In this document: piece by piece, positions 9,521 through 18,709 of the stretch
Layout of the letters: the number at the start of each line of letters is the position of its first letter
Numbering within the stretch: position 1 is the first letter of the stretch
Assembly: GCA_014529385.2 (NCBI GenBank)
Contig: CM043953.1
Span: forward strand, 74,570,872-74,634,871
Reading direction: 5' to 3'
DNA from: Adiantum capillus-veneris
Taxonomy: Eukaryota > Streptophyta > Polypodiopsida > Polypodiales > Pteridaceae
Length of the DNA stretch: 64,000 nt
Position numbers and translations under genes: made by a program
The notes under the pieces: generated by a model
What the model was told of the DNA's origin: nothing
What the model saw: the letters and a program-made list of their open reading frames with translations, nothing else
Database searches by the model: none

Positions 9521-12500
9521 ATGGCCTTCCCTAATTTTTATGGTAAGCCTGGGGAGGTTGCTCCAGACTTTTTGGATAATTTGGAAATGGCCTTTCTGGT
9601 ATCGGGAAGGGATGACGAAGCTACTAAGTTAAGGGCCTTTCCTTTGGTCTTGAGGGAAGGTGCAAAATTATGGTATCAAACTTTGGCACCTGAAGAAAGA
9701 AGAGACTGGGAGTCCTTAAAGATGGCCTTCATTGAAGAATTTCGCCGCCATGAGCCTCTAGAGGAGATATGGAGACAGCTCTTAGAGCTACGCCAAACAT
9801 CACCCAATGACTATAGAAGCTATGAAGGAAAGTTTTCCAACCTGTGGGAGAAATGGTGTGCATCACTAGGTGAAGGAGAAAGGGCACCAGAATGCCTAAA
9901 GAAGGACTGTTTCCTGGCAGGGCTTTACCCCATCCTTCGAGAAAAGGTAAAAGGTAAATTCCCAGATACCTTTGATAAAGCTATGACTTATGCAAGGGAG
10001 AAGGATAGGAAGTTAAAATTCCAAGCTCAACTACAAGGGGGAATGGAGCCTCCACCGCTAGCTCAACCTACGGCAAGGGTAGTAGCAGGGACAGGAGCAA
10101 CAGACCAAGAGTCCTCTCAACAAGAATTACTTCAACAAATCACCAATCAACTAGAGAGCCTGTCCATCAATCTGGTTCAAGGTGTAAGGGCTCCCCAGCC
10201 AAGAAATGAACGAAATAGACAAGAAGGACAAAGGCAAGCACGTGAGTACATTTGCTACAACTGTGGAGAGGTAGGTCACGGCATGTATTATTGCCCCCAT
10301 CCACGACGCTATCAAGGAAATGGTAATCAAAGACGGCCTCCTCGCCAGCAAGTCACTCCTCCTCGAGCTAGGCCACTAAATGGACAAAATGCACACGTGG
10401 CTCCACCAATCCAAATATTGAGACCCCCTCCTCCACCACCACAAGCACCAGCAGAGATCCCTCCACTACCATCGGGAGGGGAGGACAGGGCTGTCTCTGT
10501 CATAAGTCTTGACAATGGTAAGGATAAAGGGAAAGAAAAAATGGAGGAAGCTGTTGCCATGCCAATAAAGAGAGTTAGGAGACAAAGAACTGATGAAATG
10601 GAAGTTTCAGAGCCGGATAAAGGGAATGAGGGTTCCTCCCAAGTGATAGGAGACAAGAAAAGGAAGAGTAGGTCAAGGAGGCACATAGGAGTAGAAGACT
10701 TTCCACTTGGGGTAGGATCCATACCTTACGACCTGGTAGCAGATGTGAGTAAGCAAGGACCAAAGATTTCATGGCAGCAACTCCTCCACCTTTCCCCAAA
10801 GATGCGTAGAACCTGGTCTAAGATGGTCAGCACCAGGAGGGCTAAGGCAAAGTCAGTTGGGTCTATTAGTGCAAGAGGCATGAAGGATATCGTGCCAGTC
10901 ATTGATGCAGAGATTAAGAGTCAGCGAGTCTCCAATGTGTACGTAGATGGTGGAGCCGAGATTTGTGTTATGAAAGAGAAATTAATGCACAGGTTGGGTT
11001 TGGAAGTAAACGAGCAAACTTCCTTACAAGCTAAGATGGAAAATAATGTAAGGGTGGCTTGTGTGGGAAAGGTTAATGGAGTGAAGGTTTCAGCTTTTGG
11101 TGTGGCAATCTCAATTGATGCTTATATGATCCCAACTAAGGGGGAGGGCTATCCGCTAATCCTTGGAAGACCTTGGCTTATGGCTATGAAAGCTAGGCAA
11201 GATTGGGAGACAGGTTCCCTTGAGTTGCGACCAAATCATAAGGTAGGTGGCAAGCAACAAAAAATTGTGTATGACATGAAGCAGGGTAGACAACAAGACC
11301 TAGAGATGGAGACTTCTATGGATGAATGGAGCACAAGCAGCTGCTCTTCATCTGATGATGAGTCATCTGAGGATGATTCATCTGAGGAGGATGCTAGCTC
11401 TTTGGAAGTCATGGGTATAATACTGCGAAACCCAGAAGGAGAAGGTGGTCAAGACTCTCTAAACAAGGAAGAAGCCACAGGCTTAGAGGAGATGCTAGCT
11501 AAGGACCTACTAGAAGAAGAGAGAGAACCCTATTTGCAGGTACTAAAGAAGCATGCTGGCCTCTTTATAACTGATTACGAGCACATTAAAGGAGTGACGG
11601 TAACCCAACACCATATCCAATTAAAGGAAGGTGCTAAACCAGTGGTGCAAAGGCTAAGGAGATTAGGGCTAGTGCAACAAGATGCACTCTTAAAAGAAGT
11701 AAAAAGATTACTCAAGGCAGGATTTATCTACCCAGTGGAAGATTCTGAGTGGGTGTCTCCAGTTGTGGTAGCACCAAAGAAAAATGGGAAGTGGAGGGTA
11801 TGTGTGGATTACAAGCCTCTAAACGCAGCCACAAAAAGGGACCATTTTCCTTTGCCTTTTCAAGATGAAATACTAAATGAAGTGGCTGGTCATGAAAGGT
11901 ACACAGTGTGTGATGGGTACTCAGGCTACTTCCAAATCAGAATTGCAGATGAAGACCAAAGAAAGACTACCTTCATAACACCTTGGGGGTGTTTTGCTTA
12001 TAGAGTTATGCCTTTTGGTTTAACTAATGCCCCAGCTACTTTCCAGAGGTTTATGAACTTGGTGTTTCAACCTTACTTTGGTAAGTCCATACGAGTCTTC
12101 ATTGATGATTTTTGCATTTACAGCTCTAGAGAAGTACATCTGTCCAAGGTTGATGAAGGTTTCACCCGTCTGGCCCAATTGGGTGGGCAATTGAATAAAG
12201 ACAAGTGCCACATAGGTGAGAGCAAGGTCACTCTACTAGGCCATGTTGTGTCTCAAGATGGTATTGAGGCTGACCCTGAAAAGGTAAAGACATTGTTAGC
12301 TTTACCTACTCCTTCAAACGTGAAGCAACTAGTCTCCTTCATTCAAAAGGTTCGCTACATGGGACGATTCATACATCTCCTTTCTCAGGCAATCTATCCT
12401 TTGCAGCAGCTCACTAAACACACTACATTGACATGGAGTGAGGAGGGTGAAAGGTGCTTTCAAGAAGTTAAAACCATTTTGAGCTCATTGCCTGTCGTCC

Positions 12501-13795
12501 TACAACCCACATGGGGTGAATTATTCTATGTAAATCTTAGTGTAGGTCCAGAAGCTCTAGGAGCTGTCTTGATGCAAAAAGACCCAAAGACATCTCTCAT
12601 GAGACCAGTCTACTTCTCTAGTAGAGTGATGACAGCTGCTGCAAGGGGTTTCAGCGCAACTGAGCAATTGGTGCTAGCTCTTAAGTTTGCAGTGGAGAAG
12701 TTTCGGGCTTACTTACTTCCGAGACAATTTGTGGTGATCACAACTGAGGAGGTTTTTCCATATGCCCTACAACACATGGAATTGTCTCAAAGAATAGCAA
12801 AGTGGGTGGTGCAGCTTCAAGAGTTTGACTACACACTACAAGTAGAGGATTCCACCCGTGCTTGTTTGGCAGATGTCCTCACACAAAGGTGTTATGAGAA
12901 GGCCAAGAAAGAGGCACCTAGTAAGGTACCGCCTATCCCGGAGCCTGAAGTTCTACTGGGAGCACACAATCTGTATTTTGATGGGGCTTACAAGAGGACC
13001 AAAGACAAGGCATCAGCAGGCATAGTAATATTAGGTCAAGAGAAGGAGAAGATCTTTGCAAAAGGGTTTCATCTAAAAGAGGTTCATTCTAACAATGAGG
13101 CAGAGTACCATGCCCTTGTTTTAGGGTTGCAATGTTGTCTTTCTCAGGGCATCACAAAGCTAAATGTTTTTGGTGACTCCATGTTGATTGTTAAGCAAAT
13201 GGTTTGTGTATGGGCCTGTAAAAATGACAAATTGTCTGTTAAGATGAGGGAAGCAAAGGCCTTGTTGAAGGGTTTTAAAGAAGTTCGAGTGCACTTTGTA
13301 CGTAGAGATCAAAATAGAGAAGCAGATGCCTTAGCAGGTGAAGAACTACAAACTCTCATAGTAGGTGCTATCCTTGTGAAAAGTCCTTTATACCAGGGAA
13401 AGGAGGAGCTGCATGATTTAATTTACTTTCTTGAGCATTGTGAAGCACCCTCTGGTATGAGTAAAAGTGAACGTAGGTGGCTGGCAAAAAAGGCTACCAT
13501 CTATAGCTTAGTGAATGAGGACTTGTATTGTAGAGGGAAAGATGTTGTCTTAAGGAGAGTTCTTGCATCCCAAGAGATAAAGGATATTTTGTTTAGTTGT
13601 CATGAAGGTGTGTGTGGTGGACACTTTGCACAAGAGATTACTAGCAGAAAGATTTTACAAGCAGGGTTCACGTGGCCAAGCCTCCATCGAGATGTACAAC
13701 ATTGGTGCCGCACATGTGAGGTTTGCCAAAAAGCTGGACCAAGGCGTCCTACCCATGAAAATCAGCATCCAATCAAAACCTATGGGGCCATTTGA
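9521..13795 (+). CDS. Tat-type Ty3/gypsy Gag-Pol polyprotein (element 2)
   Basis: The likely start is the ATG at 9521 (MAFPNFYGKPGE). Order of domains, in residues counted from the TTG at 9503: Gag capsid about 10-200; CCHC knuckle CYNCGEVGHGMYYC near 251; protease with DGGA near 479 and ILGRPW; reverse transcriptase about 700-920 with VDYKPLNAAT, MPFGLTNAPATFQ and catalytic FIDDF near 866. Next is a gypsy RNase H (1000-1130) whose first Asp position reads YVNLS and whose later Asp motif reads TTEE, so it looks inactive. A second RNase H (1150-1285) keeps all four acidic residues (YFDGA, NNEAEY, GDS, READAL). Last is an integrase HHCC zinc site. The second RNase H is characteristic of the Tat lineage. 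The frame ends early inside integrase. Confidence 0.88.
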   Translation: MAFPNFYGKPGEVAPDFLDNLEMAFLVSGRDDEATKLRAFPLVLREGAKLWYQTLAPEERRDWESLKMAFIEEFRRHEPLEEIWRQLLELRQTSPNDYRSYEGKFSNLWEKWCASLGEGERAPECLKKDCFLAGLYPILREKVKGKFPDTFDKAMTYAREKDRKLKFQAQLQGGMEPPPLAQPTARVVAGTGATDQESSQQELLQQITNQLESLSINLVQGVRAPQPRNERNRQEGQRQAREYICYNCGEVGHGMYYCPHPRRYQGNGNQRRPPRQQVTPPRARPLNGQNAHVAPPIQILRPPPPPPQAPAEIPPLPSGGEDRAVSVISLDNGKDKGKEKMEEAVAMPIKRVRRQRTDEMEVSEPDKGNEGSSQVIGDKKRKSRSRRHIGVEDFPLGVGSIPYDLVADVSKQGPKISWQQLLHLSPKMRRTWSKMVSTRRAKAKSVGSISARGMKDIVPVIDAEIKSQRVSNVYVDGGAEICVMKEKLMHRLGLEVNEQTSLQAKMENNVRVACVGKVNGVKVSAFGVAISIDAYMIPTKGEGYPLILGRPWLMAMKARQDWETGSLELRPNHKVGGKQQKIVYDMKQGRQQDLEMETSMDEWSTSSCSSSDDESSEDDSSEEDASSLEVMGIILRNPEGEGGQDSLNKEEATGLEEMLAKDLLEEEREPYLQVLKKHAGLFITDYEHIKGVTVTQHHIQLKEGAKPVVQRLRRLGLVQQDALLKEVKRLLKAGFIYPVEDSEWVSPVVVAPKKNGKWRVCVDYKPLNAATKRDHFPLPFQDEILNEVAGHERYTVCDGYSGYFQIRIADEDQRKTTFITPWGCFAYRVMPFGLTNAPATFQRFMNLVFQPYFGKSIRVFIDDFCIYSSREVHLSKVDEGFTRLAQLGGQLNKDKCHIGESKVTLLGHVVSQDGIEADPEKVKTLLALPTPSNVKQLVSFIQKVRYMGRFIHLLSQAIYPLQQLTKHTTLTWSEEGERCFQEVKTILSSLPVVLQPTWGELFYVNLSVGPEALGAVLMQKDPKTSLMRPVYFSSRVMTAAARGFSATEQLVLALKFAVEKFRAYLLPRQFVVITTEEVFPYALQHMELSQRIAKWVVQLQEFDYTLQVEDSTRACLADVLTQRCYEKAKKEAPSKVPPIPEPEVLLGAHNLYFDGAYKRTKDKASAGIVILGQEKEKIFAKGFHLKEVHSNNEAEYHALVLGLQCCLSQGITKLNVFGDSMLIVKQMVCVWACKNDKLSVKMREAKALLKGFKEVRVHFVRRDQNREADALAGEELQTLIVGAILVKSPLYQGKEELHDLIYFLEHCEAPSGMSKSERRWLAKKATIYSLVNEDLYCRGKDVVLRRVLASQEIKDILFSCHEGVCGGHFAQEITSRKILQAGFTWPSLHRDVQHWCRTCEVCQKAGPRRPTHENQHPIKTYGAI

Positions 13796-14612
13796 AAAAT
13801 GGGGGATAGATGCAATAGGGCCACTACCTTGCACTCAATCAGGGAAGGAATACATCATTATGGGGGTGGAGTACATGACCAGATGGGCGAAAGCTCGTCC
13901 CACAAAGTGCATCATAGCCAAGGACGTGAGTGATTTCATTTTTGAATGCCTTTGTTGCCGTTTTGGCACACCTTTGGAGATTCTCTCGTTTAGGGGACCG
14001 GGATTTCGAGCTGATTTAGTCGGGCAATTGATGAGCAGGTTAAAAATCAAGCGCAGGCACTCTACACCATACTACCCTCAGTGCAATGGTCTTGTGGAAA
14101 AGGTAAATGGTCTTATATGTAAAATCATCACTAAGCAAGTGCATTTACATCCTAAGGCATGGGACAAACACCTAGATGCAGCACTTTGGGCCTACAGAAC
14201 ATCCTTTAAAACATCCTTGGGGTATACACCTTTTCACTTGGTTTACGGGCAAGAGGCACTATTGCCTATAGAAGTGGAGCTAGCGAGCCTCCGAGTTCTA
14301 AAAGCACATCAAGGGGATAGTCAAGAGAAGCAGGTGGAAGGAAGAATCATTGATTTGGAGAGGTTAGGGCTAGATCGAGAGTCAGCAGTGAAGTACTATG
14401 CAGCCCAGGCAGAGAAGAAACGAAAGAAGTTCAATCGCAACCTTATCAAGAAAGGTATCAAGGAAGGTTCTTTAGTGCTCAGATACGACAATCGCTTTGA
14501 TCGCAGGAAGGATGGTAAGTTCTTGCTTAAGTGGGAAGGCACTTTTGTAGTGATACAGAGGTTCTCAAATGGTAGTTACCAACTAGGTGACCTAGATGGT
14601 AAGGTACATTAG
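13769..14612 (+). pseudogene. Integrase catalytic core and C-terminus (element 2), frameshifted
   Basis: The integrase continues in another frame from about 13770: GPFEKWGIDAIGPLP carries the first catalytic Asp, and GLVEKVNG the catalytic Glu. The second catalytic Asp, expected in an SDRGPGF-like motif, is replaced: the sequence reads LSFRGPGF. The family motifs ALWAYRTSFKTSLGYTPF and HLVYGQEALLP follow, then a basic C-terminal region. This open frame begins at 13602, but its first part only overlaps the true upstream frame. Frameshift and lost Asp together mean this copy could not integrate by itself. Confidence 0.8.
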
Positions 14613-15055
14613 ACCCCGGTAAATGGTTGGCGATTGAAGGCCTACCAATGACGTCTTTCACAGCCATATGCTGGTGAAATCAATGCTAAGGATGGTTCAG
14701 AGGAGAGCTCATCATATTCGAGCTCCAACTAAGGTAACAATCATGTACATAGTCGTTTAAAAAAAAAAAGAGACAAGACAAAAAAAAAAAAGGAAAAAAA
14801 GAGAAGAAAAAAAGAAAAAAAGAGAATGCTACCAGTGAAAGCGGATATTGACAATGGATGGGGTATGGCTTTCAAGGGTCTAGGAGACCAGTTGTTAGTC
14901 ATGGATGGATACAATTATTCATCAAAAAGGACTAAACAGGGTGCATCAGCCAAGAAAGCAGTAACATGGCAAATTCAATTGGTACCAGGTGGGTAAGTAT
15001 TCAAGAGAACCCTATTGTAGCACAACCTACAGCTAGAGGCATCAAATACCTCTAG
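14613..15055 (+). other. 3' non-coding part of element 2
   Basis: The stretch lies between the integrase stop and the polypurine tract. Bases 14757-14825 are an impure A-rich run (AAAAAG repeats). No gene was seen. Confidence 0.6.
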
Positions 15056-15070
15056 CTTAAGGGGGAGGGC
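15056..15070 (+). other. Polypurine tract of element 2
   Basis: A purine run (AAGGGGGAGGG after AGCTT) sits just before a TATATGATGC sequence. It is the expected primer for plus-strand synthesis, directly upstream of the 3' LTR. Confidence 0.65.
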
Positions 15071-15369
15071 TATATGATGCATGGTTTTTAGGACCCCTTC
15101 TGAAGATGCAATAAAGGCACAGTCAGTTGTTGGGGAGATGAGGATACTCTAGTCCAAGGGATCTCGAAAGAGAAGAAAAATCTACTTCACAAGCACCAAA
15201 GAGTAAAAAGTGCCATGGACAGAAGATACGTGGGAACGAGCTCTTATGCATGCCTACAACCTATATTTTACAGAATAGCCCATTCTAGGTGTGAATTTCT
15301 AGTGAAATTTACACGAGGATGTTCGTGTGGACTCACACCACAGCATACTCCGTTTTCACTTTTTGCCGA

Positions 15370-15500
15370 CAGTAAATATTTTTTACCACAGTAAATATTT
15401 TTTTCCTACAATAAATATTTTTCATCTACATGGTAAATACAAATCACTTTTTACCTACAATAACTTTTTTTACCCATGGTAAATATTTTTTATTGCACCA
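15370..15500 (+). repeat. AT-rich GTAAATATTTTT repeats inside the LTR
   Basis: About four imperfect copies of a 30-35 bp unit with the shared core GTAAATATTTTT or a close variant, separated by TACC/TACA text. It lies in the U3 part of the LTR, where such repeats often act as enhancer units; that role is inferred. Confidence 0.6.
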
Positions 15501-15997
15501 TAAGTATTTGGTAGGTAACAGTTCACTGTTACTAGAAGCAGTGATTGGGCATCAACAATGCAGTTACAGGAGGAGAAAAGGGGAAAATCTTATGGTAAAG
15601 GTGAGTCAACAAGGATAAAGACTTTTGAGTTGAAAAGAGACATGCTGATTTTTTCAAAGAACACATGTCAAAAGAAGCCATGGTTGAGGATTTTTTGAGA
15701 ATTTGATATTCAGGAGGACCCAGCTGCCACCTCCCCCCCGCAGGTCCCCCCCTGACATGTGCAGAACCTCCAGTTTCAACAGCTACCTACCTGCTCTTAA
15801 ATGCTGGTCAAGGCCTTATCCCCATGTGTCACAATCAGAAAAATCAGCTTTTATCCTCCCCTCTCACATCACTCTAGAGAATATCTTGATGGTGACATAT
15901 CAGGTGACCTCAATCTGTTGACCACCCTAAGCAAAAAGTAACCCCAATCAGCGGATTTAAGCATGTTTATCGCTAATCCTAAACCCTCTCAGAAACC

Positions 15998-16005
15998 TAT
16001 ATAAG
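15998..16005 (+). promoter_or_regulatory. LTR TATA box
   Basis: TATATAAG in the context CCTATATAAGGAGG, about 920 bases into the element 2 LTR. It is a canonical plant TATA element and the likely retrotransposon promoter. Confidence 0.5.
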
Positions 16006-16659
16006 GAGGCCTTCTCTCACTCAAAACCAACACTTCACCCACGTCACCAAGCAATGAAGCTATGACGACATTGCTCACAACGAGGAGCTATGGATGGAGC
16101 CCTACTCTCTCTCCCTCTATTATGCTACATTACTAGCCCTAAAACCTAAATAAGGAGTCTTCTCTCATGCTCCATGGCCACCATCCTCGCCATCATTCTC
16201 TAAGGTATTGATGTGTTGCTAGTAGGATCATACCTACTTGCTGGGTTGATTGTTTTTGACAAGGGATTATGCCATCCTTGGCTTGCTTCTCTATATCCTT
16301 GTTATGTATGATCAGATGCCGTTGTATTGTTAAGCTGATGTCTTGTGTATATATATGCTACATAAGGTCCCTAAGCTTCGTTTCTATGTGTTTTGCCATA
16401 TGTTTTGATGCCATCATAATGCCAGAAGTCTCACTTGCCTATGTGCACTATGTGTGAGGTCCCTAAACCTCTTAATTTAGGGTGGTGCCCCCTTTGTTTT
16501 GTTCTTTGCTTGTTTGTATGAGGCGTGGTTTGTGGAGTGTGCACGAGTACAGAGGCCACCCGATTGCAGTGCTCTTTTTCCCGCTATCAAGGTGATAGTA
16601 GCAAGCGTATGTATCTTGGCGCGTTTGTAGTCTCTGTTGGAGGTCCCATCATTGCATAG

Positions 16660-17547
16660 CTCCAATGACCAACAAAATTATCAATCTGGAGGGATGAGCT
16701 ACCTGGCTAGGGCATAGAAACACTCACACAATTAGTGAGCTAATCATGGAAACATGAATGGTTAACTCTATGAGGTGAGCTTCTCGGCCTATGGAGGAGC
16801 TAAGCTATAGTGAAGTGCAATCTCCACATCCACTTCTCTTCACCTCCAATCAACCCAATCACACACACTACGATTGCAAGATGCACACAACACTAATTCT
16901 ATCACGCATCACACTAATCGCAGGTACACACACATAGATCTATCAAGCACCACACCCCAATCAAACCTACATGCACACACAAGCAAAAGGGGGCAATTAC
17001 ACAAGATTAGAGAGGGATTAACCACTAATTAGTTAAGATCTAGCTAATCTAAGCATCATAGACAATCATAAGAAGCATAGGGAAAGAGAATGAATCATTG
17101 ATTAGTGTTAATCAAGTCTCATGAGCAAGGAGAATCTCAAGGACTCCATAGCCACACACCTCAAGAGCTCTCACCAAAGAGTGCTCTCAACAAATGAGCT
17201 TGAGCACCCTAATTTCTTTTACACACTCTCTTATATACCTAGGGTAAAAATATGCAATGTTCGGGCACCCAAGGCCTTTAGGACTCCACCACTTACTGAA
17301 TCTGCTACCTAGGTACACTAACTGACTTGTTCTTTACATCTTGGAACTCCCATCAAGCCCGTAACACATTAGGAATATTATAATGGCTTGAAATAAATCA
17401 AAAATTTACAATACGTGACCATTTTGGGAAAACGTGGAAAATGTGTAACTCCAATCTTCACTGCTTCTTTGTGATCATTCTCAATGTGCATTAGTATGTC
17501 TTCGGTCTTTAGCACATTCTGTTAAAGTGACGTTGACTCAGTTAACA
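16660..17547 (-). mobile_element. Minus-strand LTR of a gypsy-type element
   Basis: On the minus strand a polypurine tract (CGGAAGGGGGGAA) is followed at 17547 by TGTTAAC, the expected LTR start. The LTR has its own TATA box at 17230-17237 (TATATAAG on the minus strand). TGGTTAAC in plus orientation at 16759-16766 could be the other LTR edge. However, similarity to the 5' LTR of element 1 (229-280) extends to about 16660, so the LTR may reach that far. It looks like a solo or truncated LTR. Confidence 0.55.
17230..17237 (-). promoter_or_regulatory. TATA box of the minus-strand LTR
   Basis: GGTATATAAGAG on the minus strand, about 310 bases downstream of the LTR start, is a typical position for an LTR promoter. 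Confidence 0.45.
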
Positions 17548-17560
17548 TTCCCCCCTTCCG
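17548..17560 (-). other. Polypurine tract, minus strand
   Basis: CGGAAGGGGGGAA read on the minus strand, immediately before the LTR start TGTTAAC. The tract before the LTR at 63459 is nearly the same (AGGAAGGGGGGAA), so the two belong to related elements. Confidence 0.65.
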
Positions 17561-18413
17561 ATTTTAGTGCCCGTCCTCTGGCACTGTTGAAAAGTGGTCG
17601 TGGAGACTGTGGAAGGTTTTCTATTGGTTGTTGATGGGCTGATTGTCTTCATTTGTCATTGAATTTGTTGATGAGGTTCAATCTGTTGCAGCATCTTCAT
17701 TGGTCCGAATATGTATGATGTGAGAGATGATGCTGCATTTGTCCGTCGTAATATCATAATGAGGAGGCTTCTGTTTATTCATGAAAAGTATGTACAAGGG
17801 AAGTAGCATTATGAGGTTCTAAATTAGGGTCTAATACCTGGATGATCAAAGGGAAAAAAACCCAGTCGGGAAAAAAATGCCTTTGGGATGCGCGCATTAT
17901 TGGAGTACTTATTAGCATGGGAAATATTAATAAAGTACTCAAGGGATTATTTGCTGATAGATATGGAATTAAAGAAGGTAGCAAATATGAGAGGGTAGCA
18001 TGATGGAACATTGGTTTGCCTATTGTAGTCCACTCAAGGTGCATGGGTGGAAGCAAAAAAGAGTGTCTAATGCATATGTCCAGTGATGGAACATCCTATA
18101 TATGCATACACAGAACTACATGGAAAACAATATGCTATGCAAGAAGGATTTTGAGGGGTTATTCAGAAAGATGGTGTAGCTATAAAAGCATATGACATGG
18201 CTTTGCCAGCTGACACTCCTTTAAGAATGGTTTTTTTTTAACGAGGATATGTGCTCTCCTCTTACTGTGCACTGTGCGTGAGTGTTGGACTCTACGACAC
18301 TCTGCCACTTGTAAGTTAAAAGACTTAGATTCTTATGCTCATCTCATCCAGCATGAGCAACATGACTTAGATATGCTCAACTCTTCCATCTTGAGTGTAA
18401 GCCTAATAACTAC
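17561..18413. other. Non-coding spacer, probable retroelement remnant
   Basis: It should hold the 3' interior of the minus-strand element adjoining 17560, but no conserved domain was read. Short ORFs here show no protein-like composition. Nothing else was recognised. Confidence 0.4.
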
Positions 18414-18433
18414 GACTAAGACCATATTAGGTA
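18414..18433 (+). repeat. Candidate left terminal inverted repeat with GACT flank
   Basis: GACT (18414-18417) is followed by AAGACCATATTAGGTA (18418-18433). The right copy is the exact reverse complement. A further block TAAAGTGGGAAAA at 18505-18517 matches the right end but is displaced by about 71 bases, suggesting a small insertion in this terminus. Confidence 0.45.
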
Positions 18434-18709
18434 TTTTGGTAAAAATCTCACATTATGGGAATCTCCAAATCGACTAAATTCATGTAATTTGGGAATTTTC
18501 CACTTAAAGTGGGAAAAATTGAGGTGTGTGGTTAGTAAATAAAGTGAAAATCTCATAGGATTGTGGTGTTGATAAACACCAAAAGTCAAGAGGATGTACA
18601 ACACATGGATTTGAATAATAACTATAAATTACATAAAACAAAGGAAGATACAAAAAAGATTTTGTTTACAAACTGACTAGTATAGTCACAATAGAAGCTC
18701 CACATAATT
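18434..18709. other. Left subterminal non-coding region
   Basis: AT-rich, non-coding. It contains an imperfect hairpin (TTTTCCACTTAAAGTGGGAAAA, interrupted pairing, around 18496-18517) and the 3' side of the minus-strand gene at 18710. No polyadenylation signal could be fixed. Confidence 0.4.

Larger units (their letters stand above)
15075..16655 (+). mobile_element. 3' LTR of element 2 (right boundary uncertain)
   Basis: It starts with TGATGCATGG right after the polypurine tract. It contains a TATA box (TATATAAG, 15998-16005) in a plausible promoter setting, which would lie at the U3/R junction. The right end is placed near a CATTGCA at about 16649-16655 only because a minus-strand LTR begins soon afterwards; no target-site duplication was found. 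No matching 5' LTR for this element exists in the window, so element 2 is incomplete, or is joined to element 1 as a composite. Confidence 0.5.

Noticed and set aside
14757..14825. Poly(A) tail of a SINE or LINE
   Set aside because: The run is an impure AAAAAG/AAAAAAG tract within the 3' part of the gypsy element, with no SINE promoter boxes or LINE domain upstream.
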